Assembly (NCBI GenBank): GCA_026874595.1
Contig: CM049320.1
Span: forward strand, 12,055,964-12,119,963
Origin: Sipunculus nudus
Taxonomy: Eukaryota > Annelida > Sipuncula > Golfingiida > Sipunculidae
Direction: 5' to 3'
DNA: 64,000 nucleotides
Part shown: positions 1 to 12,300 of the stretch, piece after piece
Numbering within the stretch: the first letter of the stretch is position 1
How the letters are laid out: every line of letters begins with the position of its first letter
Translations under genes and position numbers: made by a program
The notes under the pieces: model-generated
Databases searched by the model: none
What the model was told of the DNA's origin: nothing
What the model saw: only the letters and a program-made list of their open reading frames with translations

Positions 1-165
1 AAGCCTTCTCAGTGATGGATTTTAATCTCGCCTAGGCCAGATTGGGATTGTGACCTCGTCTAGGCGAGTTTTAAATCTGTCTAGGCAAGATCACTATTGC
101 AATCTTGTCTAGGCAAATTTAAAATCCACCTGGATTTCAATCTCATCTCTGACATATATATGAGA
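1..165. repeat. end of a foldback-type repeat (GGCC/TAGGC-rich palindromes)
   Basis: Repeated short palindromic phrases (CTAGGC, AATCTxGxCTAGGC, ATTTTAAATC) end in TCTGACATATATATG. The same layout and the same terminal (T)CGACATATATAT are seen in the large foldback at 61.1-62.2 kb. It abuts the PI3K splice donor at 170-175. Confidence 0.55.
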
Positions 166-175
166 TATATTTTAC

Positions 176-311
176 CTGGTGTTCCGATAGGGTTGAGCAG
201 CTCATCCAGTCCTTGTGGCATTGGCCACAGATGCAGACTGACCTTCTCACTTTGTAGCCGCTCGTTAAAATCAAACAGGTTGATATTACCCCAGGCAAGC
301 GCATAGTGGAC
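176..311 (-). CDS. PIK3CA: PI3K exon: C2 domain, late part (last exon in window)
   Basis: Residues 463-507 plus one base. It reads [15 protein letters not shown], then [19 protein letters not shown], matching the C2 segment [10 protein letters not shown]....LWP.P.GLE.LLNPIG of p110-alpha. The acceptor is TTTGTTTCAG|G and the donor CAG|GTAAAA. The donor lies about 10-15 bp from the end of a foldback-type repeat that occupies the left edge, so the remainder of the gene must lie left of the window. Confidence 0.95.
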
Positions 312-3300
312 CTGAAACAAACACAAAGCTAATGTTAGTTGTTACACATAGCTAGACTTTTCAACATGGGAATCTGGTTTCAATTAACAAGTGACCCATG
401 GGTCATGAGACTCAACTGAATATTGGACCAATGTTCATAACCATGACCATAACCAATTAGCGCCACCTGCTGGCACTGACTGACAATGAGTGTCCAGGTC
501 TGTTATTTTTATAAGAAAAGTCATGTTTTTTTAAATATCAAATGATAAAAGTGAAACTACTATTTTTATTATTGTAAAATCTGGTCAGTTAATATTTAAG
601 TTCACCTGATGAAATAACCAACATTGGCTGATAGGACCCAAATACTGCAGACAATCTCCTGGCACCACTTTTTGTAAAAGTGCTTGTGAAAAAGATCCAT
701 GATGAGTGGAACCAAAACAGCCTTACTTGAAACAAAATTATAATTGAAGTCTGTGTCATGTGAAACCAAGGAAAACTATTTTAATGAAACATGAGAGCTT
801 TTGATATTATCTGGCAAACTGTCCAGAAAGGCAGAAACTTATTTTAGTCACTCTACTAGAATCGGTTAACTGATTACCAGATGGCATGGTCTGACTCAGA
901 TGCTGTTCCTTTGATCCACCCTTTATCCCTTAAATGCAAGTTTGATACTCTGACAATGTGACACATTTTTTTCAAACAGAATAACTTGTACCAGTACTCC
1001 CTACATGCACTCACTTCTAGTAACATCACACATACTTCAATGAAGGACGAATAATGCTCACTTGCTGGTGGTGCTATGTTCCACGGATATATACTTGAAC
1101 AAGTCAAAAAGATCACAAGGTAGGTCATATTTAAATCATGAATTTGTATGCTCCTACAAATTATGCATTTACCTATTTCTGCCCTTGGGTCAGGTTTTCC
1201 TGGGCCAGTTAACATAACCATAAGATAAGCCAGTAAAAACAGGTGTACAAGCAGCGGTAGCCTGCTACCCAAATGTCAAATTTTAATTAAATTAAGATGT
1301 TGGGGTGGCAGTACAAGCTATTTGGTTAGCATCAGTTCTAGTACATGCCTTTTCTAACCGTACTTTTTTATTTTCATCTGCTTGTTGGACTATCATTTTT
1401 CCAAAGTAGGATTAAGTGACATTATTTTGTTGGGAAAAATAATAAATATTGCATTCATGGTTGACTTACTTATATTCATTCAGTGGCTATTAACAAAGAG
1501 GCTGGTTTTACTCGGAAAGTTAACCTCTGTGTCCATCATGATGGCTTGACAGCTTGTGTGAATTGGTGGCTTAGGCAAGAAAGGAGGTAACTAACATAAT
1601 TTATTTTGTGTAACAAGATTTTTTTTTGTTATTAAGCAAATATAACAAGACCACATGAGCCTCTGATGTCAAATTCTACCACACAGCAAATATTTTGATT
1701 GGATCCTTTGATTTGGTGTTCTGTATTGACTTGCATAATAGACTCACAGCCCCTATAAGCCTGAGTGTCATGTTGTCATGGCTAGTGTACAAGGGTAATG
1801 GATTAAACTATGATATGTGACTGGACAAGGATCCATTATGATTGAGCTGCCCTGACATATGTTATGACTGGAGAACCAATGCCATTATCATTCTGAGATA
1901 ACAGTCTTGTCCCAAGGGCTCTTACACCTTGGGTAAGCATGTCATATCTTTGTCAGGACCAGTGTACACAAATACTACACACACTACACAACCTCCAGTG
2001 GACAGCCCAGAGATGTCCGAGTGTGAACAGAGTCCTGACTTATTAAAGTGTTTTATGGACTTTCTATCAAGTTTACAAGCTGAAAATGCCATCTGAAAAT
2101 AAACATAAGACAAGATAGGTGTGAACAAGGGCCCAGAGGCAAAAACAGTCTCCCGCTACATGTTTAACCAGGAAAGTGTGGCATCAGAATGGGAAGGGAT
2201 GGAAGGATGGATGGACAGACAGATGGATGTGGACCATATAAGTAGTCCTCACTCCTTACAGCAGGGGACTAATAATGAGATTAACTAATAACTGAATAAT
2301 TTTTTTTTTTCATGAGGGTTTCAAATTTGTGATTGGCAAAAGAGAAAAAGATACAGTAGGGGACTAATAATGAGATTCAGTAATAATTAAATATATATTT
2401 TTGTTCACGAGGGTTTTCAAATTTGAGATATTGGTGAAAGGGAAAAAGACGCCCAAACTACACTGGTGAACAATCATTTATACTATAACCTAACTGGCAC
2501 CTCATAAACATTATAAACGACTCATTGACTGTAGTTTGCGAGATAGTTTGATATGATTAATATTATCAGAATTTTTATGTTACTATTAAATAACAGACTA
2601 ATTTAATGAATAATATAAGCCCTTTTACATTATCTGCCTATAATTAATAAAAAATTCCATGTGTTCTGTGTTCCCAGGGTCCATCTTAAATTGTAAAGAT
2701 TTTTATACACATATTGAATGATTCATGCAAGAAAAGATCAGCTCTGTGCATTTTACTGTATGGTGAGATCGTGAAAACTGAACATTCAAAATACACTGAA
2801 AAAGTGTCATTTTGTGAATATGAAGCCAACCTTTATATCTCTCAACAGGATACCAAAGGTCACTTGGAAGTGTCAATGGTAATACCACTGTGATAACATA
2901 GATAGCTAGAGCTATGATGTAAAGGTGTTTCCATGTGCATGTATATGTGAATATGCGTGAACTGGCAGACTTATATATTTGTACAGTGGATGGAGCAGGC
3001 CTTCCAAAAAAGGTGGTGAATTGACATTATTTTACCCTAAATCCCAGGGGTTCACACAGACCCTATGTGTCTACTCCCATGTAAGTGCCACTTCATCAAT
3101 TGAAGACAGATGTACAAACTGACAAAATTATAAAGCATCCTGATTCAGATAAAGAAACATTTATAAAGGGTAAAAAAAATAAGAATTATTTGATTCAGGA
3201 ACAAATTTTAATGACCTCTTTCCTACCTTAGTTATAAGGAGTACCTCTCTACATAATCTCTGAAATACATTAATAACTAATTAAGATTTCTCACAAATAA

Positions 3301-6300
3301 AACAAATACAAAGACATACAAGCATTACACTGTCCTACTTTACTAACTGATGTTACAATGACATCAACCTGGGATGAAAGGTTGCCAATATTATGTCATC
3401 ATTATCAGTGGTTCATTGTTTCCTTGTCTCGTTAGAAGTAGTTATGTCCAACAGTGGTGTACAGGTCAACCATATTCACTCAACAACTTGTCTCTCTGTG
3501 AAAAGATGGCTTACTTTCAGAGCGATCCAGTGACAAACAAAAATATTACTATAACAGACTAAGTGCTTTAAGGTAAGGATTTTTTAAAATTTTAATCTAT
3601 AGAAGAGGGAAGGATTTAAAATTTACTCAATTAATCAGTAGCATTTGTTGGTTCTGTGGTCCCCTAGCAGCATTTCATAAAATATTGACAATAGTTTTTC
3701 ATAATCCATGTGGGATGATTGTCCCTTGACACAGAAAGAACCTGGTGTATAGGTCAATCATTTTCACTCAGTAACTTGTCTAACTACCAAAAGATGGCTT
3801 ATTTTAAGCGCTAAAAATGACAAATCATAAGATTACAAAAGCAAGGATGGTGTGTAAAGGTATTTTCTGATATTTTAATCTCTGGAAACAGGAAGGGTTT
3901 TAAATCCAATTGATCATCAGTACTATATGTTGGTTTTGATCCTGTAGCAGGGTATCATAAAATAAATTGTCAACAGAATTTCAGGGTTGTAATCTTTCCA
4001 CCATTATCAGACAGTCAAACACATGCATGGAAAGGCAGTTTGCATTTTGTACCAATCCACTGAAAAGGTGAACACCTGGATGTTTTCCACATTAGCAGCT
4101 TATAAGTACTAACAAACATAACACCAAATATTTTACAGGTGGTCTTCCACCAACTTTTCCTATAAAATGGTCTATAATGTTCTTATACTTCCTGGCATTT
4201 AGGCCCTCATCTCCTATATTTTTCTGGGGTTTTTTTTTCACTGTGCAATCGTCTCTCTGACATCTCCCTGTTAATATTGAAAATATTCATTTCTTTTTGC
4301 ATGCAAGTGTGCATGTAGGATGGTATGCAAGATGGCAGAATCAGGTTTACACTGAGCAAAGTGTGCCCGTAAGTTTGATACAATGGTAGGATGTATCTTT
4401 TGGATATCTTTTTGACTATCTTTTGGAGAGGTGAAAATTTCAACGTATTACGTTTCCTGAATTTCATAATCTTTGTGGGAAGACTGATCCTATACACAGA
4501 CTTATCCCGTTGATTTCAAGGTTTTTTATCCTTGGTCTCATGTAGGAAATGGTGATGTACATACATACTGGTCAGGACTCTAGACTTGTGATATCTAGGT
4601 CTGGGATTCACATCCATTCAGATCATCTCCAATGTTATTACCCCTGCAAAGGTCTTTACCACAAGGGTGTGCCCTCTCCACCAAAGAGTGAATGTGTATT
4701 CTGGTGAAAAGAGGCAGGCATATGCAGAATGGTTAATACTAGTGGTAAGAATTGGTTTTAAAATCAAAACCCATGACTGTAAAATAAAAACAACCAATGA
4801 TCAATTATTAGTCAATTATTTTATCAACTTTCTATATAACCTTGATATCTGATGATTACTTGTACCTGAAATATTTACTCCTGTAAATAGTGATATGTAC
4901 AATGGCATTTATAATGAATGCCATCAATCTGCCTGCATCCAAGGTCAACTTGCCATCAGTTGATTGTTGGCTGCACAAGATTCTGCTGTTGTTCATTACT
5001 TTGTGTTTGTAACAAGCTGTCCGTATATTTGCCTTGATAAGCAAATCTTTGTTTGAACCCTGAGTTCTAAAGTCCTAATTCAGATTCCTATTAACTGGTT
5101 ACAATTACTTGGACTTTGGTACTTGACAATTATATTCAGCCGAACTGAAAAAAAATGAATGCTTTTGTGTCTTACATGTTTGTCTTGTTTAATATGTATA
5201 ACCTATATGTAGGTCTTGTAGGTCTTACAGGGTACGATCAGCAGTGAATATAAGATAGCTTATCTGCACTCTTTCTAATATGAGCTCATAAAAGCAGCTG
5301 CAGAACTATTCATCATTGACCACTTCAAACTCAAGCGCTCAGTAATATCAGAAGCAAATTAAGTCATGGCCATATTTTACAGGTGTCCATTAAAGTGTCA
5401 GTATCCCCTCCTAGTGGGGTCCTTATCTTGGAGGTTATGCTTTATGAGTTTATCATTTAACTCATGCCTTAAGGGTGCCGTATGTCCTGTCTTAGCGGCC
5501 CCATATATCAACCAGTTACCTGGTGAGAGGGACATGTGTACCTGGTCAAATATGAGATTTAGTGGAAGTTGCCCAACAAACAGACAGAGGTATCCACTCA
5601 ACTGGTCATATATTACCATATTTCAATGAAAATTAAATTCCATGCCATAATTATAAATTTAAATTATAATATGCACAAAGACACATATAAACATAGTGAC
5701 AAATCATGCTGCTCAAATAAGCATCCCCCTTCCCCTTTTAGATATTGTGGTCTCAGACAAACTGTTCATTACCAGCAATCAAAAGTCACCACATGCTTTC
5801 CTTGTTTTTTAAACCTCCATGTTCTAGTACCATGAAAACATTCTTGTATGTTGTAGTCAGCAATGACTATCCCTTATTGTAGCTATGTAAAAAGATATAT
5901 TTCTTAATATACAGCTACTGACAAACCATGTCAAGTCTCTGTTATGACTGATGTTTTGACTGATATACAATGTGCTAAATATAGAACAGGATCAATTTAT
6001 TATCACTCCTAGTCAATGTATGTCCCTGTACATGAGAACAGTTATTCACTGGTTGAAACTGTTCAAAAGACACCTGGTCAAAATCATCTTAACAGGGATT
6101 ATTATCAAGTTGGGACACATGCTTGTTTGTGGTATGCTTTATTATGCTTTAATTTAATATCCTATTGATTATACCAAGGAGGTAAGGCTTTCATCAGTGT
6201 TTTAATGTTTGCCACAAATTAACACAAATTTTATTTTATTTATTTATTTATTTTCCAATACTCTCCCTACATAACCTCGACCATTATCATCAGTGTGTAA

Positions 6301-9300
6301 ACAACTGTCATTAAGTGAACTTTTGTCAATAATCAATAATTCTGTATGTCATGGGACCAGGCAATCCTTAGCCTTCAGGCTTGCTCTCAATCACTTTGAT
6401 ACTCTGAATTCACTTCATGATCACAGTGTATTTTGTACTATCTTCTTCAATAAAATCTTTCAAACAATCAAATTAACTTAAGACGTTTGAGGTGTGTTTC
6501 TTTCAAAGAAACTTGGCTGGGATGCTTGATGCTGGTGTCATGGAAATTCCCCTCAAGAAGGTTAAACATACATATAAGATAAGATAAGATATACTATATT
6601 TACATGTTAAACCTTCTTGGTCCACTTAACATGTACCCTATTCTACTGCCCCTGCCCTCCTATTTGTTTGGAAACCTATTTTTTTTATATCTGTGCCTAA
6701 GCTGGCAATCTTGAACCAGATACATTTGGTGATGCACAGAGATGAGGTTACATTTACATATTTGGGACAAAAATCACCACAAAAAGGTCAACAGGGGTGT
6801 AGTTGATTTGGATCCAGTCCAGTTGGCTGTGAAAGAGAGATAATTTTACAAAATTGGCAATTTCACATTTTGCAACTAGGCACCTTTCAGCTTCCTCACA
6901 TATGTAACCTACCATCTGAGGTTACATGGTATTTCTGTTTGTCAACATTGTGCATGTGTACTCCCGGCTTGTAGATAAACAAGCTCATGCATAAGACACA
7001 GAGGAGTAATAAGAACTTTTCTTAACAGTAATTACCATCATGAAGTTTAATAATAATTACACAGACTTAACCAGAAACCCTTAAATGAAAAAAATAAGGT
7101 AGGAGAATAGTATGCTTTAAGTGTTCCTCTTTTTTGACAATTTGCCAGGGCTGAACAAGAAGGATTGCTGAACTCTGGATGAAGGCTGGGCATACATATG
7201 CCAAATTGGGCACTGCATGGTGCCCATCTGCCTATACATGTCTATAGAGACACAGAGTACATGAATGTTACATATCATTTCTAGATCTATACATCATGCA
7301 CTGGCATGTATATGAATATATAAATATTTGTACAGATGCATCTTTATCAATACACAGTCTTGTATTTTGTCATGTAAAAAGATCAAAAACATATGAATCA
7401 AAATTCTGCATACATTCCAAAGGAAAATGGGCTTTATCAATGGATCTCAGGTTATAATACCATGTGGTGCACACCTACCTATGGCCTCATCATAGCGCAC
7501 AGCAAGCATGATAGGAGGTGAAGTTATCACTAGAGGAGTCATTCACTCACAATATATCATGTGACTGCACCTGTAAGGTACGAAATGCTGCTGCTCAGAG
7601 AACACTGAGAGTTAATGAGAGCGTTTACGGTTAGCAATAGGTTGATTGGTGATTTAGACTGGTGTGAGGACAAAATTCTCTCTTGTGTTCACCAGGTACA
7701 GGGACACTGCTATTGATCAGACCTGACAAGTCTGGTAGCTAAGCTGTTCCTTACTGACACAGAATGTAGATTAGTCAGGCTTCATTTTTATTATGTTCTA
7801 AGTCAGGACAGTCGGAGATAGCCTCATGGAAAATAGATTGGTCCCATCTTAACTCTGTTACTGTTACAGGTATGTGTTGGGACCTTGGAATAATATAGGC
7901 TTGCACTGCAGTTAAGGAATGAGCTGAATGAATGAAAGTGACATTACTGGATAATTAGGGATTCAAATATACTGGATCACAGTAAGTATAAAGTAAATTT
8001 TATTTAGTTTTTCCCAAAACTACTCAATAACATTTTTAATTTGTTTTATTAATATTCTGACAAATTCTTGCACATTTTAACCACACAAACTTTAGCAATG
8101 TTTGATAATGAATCTTTCAAAAAATATTTTTGAGACTTTTTTCATTATTGAGACCCTGACTGTGTGAAAATACTGAATAACAACTTCTTTAAGATCTTAA
8201 CCCCAAACACATGTGCAGTTTTACTAAATTTTTAACTAACTTTATCATGCCTTGTTAAAAATATATATGAGATACATGCTCATATTTGTAAAAAAAAAAA
8301 TGTTTTCTACCAGTGAATAACTTAGCAAAGTATCCCTTTAATTTTCTTCTATGGTGACCTTCACATATATGTTGGTTCATATGGGTTTTCGAGCTGAATA
8401 ATGTTGTTACACTAACCACCTGATATAAATATAAATCACTAACTGGGGGTCACCCAACACTCGGTTTATAAGGATATGGCCTACTGGTACAAACCATGCC
8501 TATTAATAATACTGCATTAATACAATTTTTTTTATACAAATGAGTCTGGGATGAGTTGTGGTACTGATAAAGATCCAGGATGTATATATTTATACACTAT
8601 ACACTAGGGTGTTGAAATCAGGAAAATCCAATAATCTTCACTCAAGATAATATGCTTTAACACTTCCTCCTATACAAAACTAACATTCTCACTTATCAAC
8701 TGCTTCAAAAACTGGGAAACAATATAGAATTTAGACAATAAATGGACATCATCGTTTGGAAAACAATATACAATTGATTTATCAACTGGATGATGTAACA
8801 TTGTTACATTTTTGCAATATATCAATGACCATGATGGCCTTATGGCCCACAATGATTACTACGCCTGAGCCCCCTTCACTGCATTTGATAACACAGGAAA
8901 AGCATGACACAAAAAAGTGCCATGCTAGACACTACAGGTGACTCCACTTCAAAACTGTTGAGGACATTTTTGCAACTAGATATAATTTTTAGGATGTTTC
9001 ATAGAGAGTTGAGAACGCTAATGCGTCTTTTAACAGGAAGAACATGAGGGCTTCCAACAGAGCTATGGATATTAAGGGAAAGATTAACATTCCAATGACT
9101 AGGCGACTGTAAAGTCAATGTTTATTCACGAAAATGCTTTACAGATACAGGATTTAAAACTAGCCAAGTGGACTGGCTCAGTGATCAGATCTGCTGACCA
9201 GCTGATCACTAACACTGATCTAATGGATGACTTTCAATTTGAGCTGCACATATTTTTCTTTTTCATTTTGACCATATTTCTTTGTATTTCAGAAGGCCGC

Positions 9301-12300
9301 TGCTGAGAAGAACAGTGAAAAAATTATTATACACCTATCAGTTGAATCGGCTCCAGGATAAACAACCATTCTGCCATATTTTAATGGACAAGCCATCATA
9401 CTAAAATATTGATCCTACCCGAGGTCTAATTGTCAAGAGCAAGTCAAACACAACCAGAACTGGATGCTTATAGCAAAACCTTAACTGATCCACCAATGGT
9501 CAAACAGGATACTGAATGGATGGTCTGGATGTGAAAGTAAATGGTGCAGATTATCTGCAAGATGCAGAGATACTATTTTTAATTATAAAGGAGACCAGAT
9601 AATCTATGTTTAATATGTCAGGAGACCCCATGCCTCTGTCACAGCAAATCACACACCTTCAGGTTAAAGGAGATACTGGATAATGAAGTACACGGAAAGT
9701 AAACCTCAGAAATTACCACTGATGTGACCTCAGTTTTGCTGATACAGTGGAACCTGTGGGGAAGATCACCTGTCTAATAAGATCACCTGTGAATTAAGAC
9801 CACTCTTTGTCACTCCTTAAAATGGGTCTTATAACACAGGTTTCACTGTTATAGAGAAGTGGCTAATGTAAGCTGAGGGACTTCAGAATGGCCTTGTCAG
9901 AGGACCTTCATAAGTGTTGGTGTAATATACAGGTGTCAATAGCAGAGAGGTGCCTGTAAGGTGGGTTTACCTGCACATGTAACTGCACCTGTATTAAGAC
10001 TGATGTAAGCCGAGGGACCTTGGAATGGCTTTGTCAGTGGACCTTCATTAGTGTTGGTGTAATATACAGGTGTCAATAGCAGAGAGGTGCCTGTAAGGTG
10101 GGGTTTACCTGTACCTGTTACCTGTACAATATAAACAACACATGGTTTAGGTGATAGTGTAATCTTTGTTGATCAGGATGTACATACAGACAGTGTTCAT
10201 CGCAGTACTGGTTGTGATGTGCTACAGAATCAGCCAAGTACTGTCATGTCCTGCTGAGTGTACCTGCGGCCTCACTGAAATCTCAGCCAATGACAGCCTC
10301 GCTACCACAGACTGCAGTAACAGCCGCTTGACCAGCGTCCCTGCTGGAATTCCAGATCTGACACAGATTCTGTAAGTCCCAACTTTATTTAACAAATGGG
10401 TAAACTCCAGAAGAAATTTTAGTTGTGTTCTCTTTAAATTTATAGAACAAGTTTATACATCTGAAACCAGTACTTAATGAGAGATTCAAAATTATTTTTA
10501 TTTTTAATTTATTCAGACATTTAAAGAAAAACTGAAAATTGTGTAACTTAGAGATTATAAGACGGGACATTTGTTTGTATTTTGTTCTTGTCATCTTATC
10601 AATCTTATAGAACAAAGGTCTTGAGAAAGGCTTTTTGGTCAGACGTGTCAAGGGGCAGTATTGAACAAAAAAATCAGTTATACTATTAGCTATAGCAAAT
10701 GGCTTATGCAAATGATTTTGAAAACACAGGAAGCCTTCCAAAGGTTAACTCTTCAAAATTTTGGTTGGTGTTTACAGTACAGTTTCATATCATATTTCTA
10801 AATAAGGGACAGTACAAAAAAGATCTAGAAGAGTTCTAAAAAAAAATCAATGGAATGTTGTGGAAGGGTAGGCCAAGTACAATGAAGATATGATTTGAAT
10901 TTAAGGCCAAAAAGTCACATATTGGGATTAATCTTGAATTAAAACATCCATCTGATCATACCATTCATTCAAACTGAAATGTTTAAAGATCTATGAGTGT
11001 GACCTCATAAAATATCACCACTGAATTATCATTAGGGGATGCCTCGAACTGCATTTGAAATGTATGTACCAGTACTTCATCAACAAGTCAGTCCACAAAA
11101 TATCCTCTAAAATTCTTTAAGAGTTTCAGTTAAATCTTGAGGAAGGGTGGGTCATGGTCAAGGAAACATTTAAATCTATGGGCTTATTAGTAAAATGTTT
11201 GCCCTGCTTTGGAAGCAGATCAAGAAAAATGACTTAGCTATAGCTTTCTGATTACTCTTCAGTTTCACAATGTGACCACTACTAGGTCTGTATCCTGGCC
11301 ATCTGGCTTTGTCAGATACAGATTAATTACCCAGCGCTGTCAGCGAGTGTGACGTCATCTCAAGCTGGAGTGGCTTCATTATGATTAAATATGGCTGTCA
11401 ATAATGCAGTCCTCCACAGCACTTAATTAAGCAATATTAATACCAATTGTGTAACGTGGTCTGACAGACTCCCGGGATAGTCAGGCCAACTGTGAATATT
11501 ATTATTTGTGCCCATGAAATATTAATAATAGATATGAAGCACTGATAGCATAGATGGTGACACATAACATACTGGTCTACATAATCCCTTGAAGAGTCTA
11601 TGACCACAGTATTATTATTTATTCTGAGTCACAGTGACCAGTCACAGAGGTCTCCATCACTGAATGGGTAAATTTGATTTATATGAAAAGTAACTAATTT
11701 TGTATTTATGTGAATAGTATAATTCACTTCTTCATAATATTTATGATCCATTGGCCTTATGAAACTGAGATCTAAATCATATAAATTAATTATCTTTCTG
11801 TGTGTTTTATTAACTTTAGGTACATGGGACTGATAATTAAAGATAAAATCTGTTAACTACAAACACATTTTACAAATAGTATCAATATGTCATTCAAATT
11901 ACCTAAAATCATAAACCCATTCCTTTATATATCTTAATAAAATTCTGTCCCCTGAGATATGGGGGTAAATGAGGTTGCACTGTATTAACAAACTGATTTA
12001 TTTGCTCCTAAGTAAGCTACCTGAATGAATTACTAGTCAATTAGGGATCTGTGAATTGTATATAATACAATACAAAAGTATATTCTATATCATCTCATCT
12101 CAGTTTTATACCAACTAAAATATTATCTCGAGCACTCAGGTGAAAGTTTGGTCAAAAATTCAATACTAACAAAGAAGTAGGAAAGGGTGCCATAAATTAT
12201 AAAAAATTAAAATCTGTGCCTGTAAACAGCAAGCAGGGTGTATATTAAGTATCACCAAATCACAAGTGGTCAGATCGCCATCCAGATAAGGAGATTATAG

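Larger units (their letters stand above)
312..10177. other. left part of the 17.9-kb PI3K intron, up to the nested receptor
   Basis: AT-rich. No reading frame I trust as a gene was found on either strand; short ORFs here have no splice context or recognisable family. Contents listed separately: duplications at 2.26 and 3.44 kb, a hairpin at 6.55 kb, a small MITE at 9.74 kb and a tandem duplication just upstream of the receptor. The receptor's promoter and 5' UTR must lie near 9.9-10.17 kb, but I see no clear TATA box. Confidence 0.6.

Noticed and set aside
874-1272. 132-codon minus-strand ORF in the PI3K intron
   Set aside because: No homology is recognised. It lies between two joined PI3K exons with no fitting splice signals or phase.
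9118-9306. 62-codon plus-strand ORF upstream of the receptor as an extra 5' exon
   Set aside because: No donor at its end in a useful phase, and no signal or domain; the receptor already has its own signal peptide at 10178.
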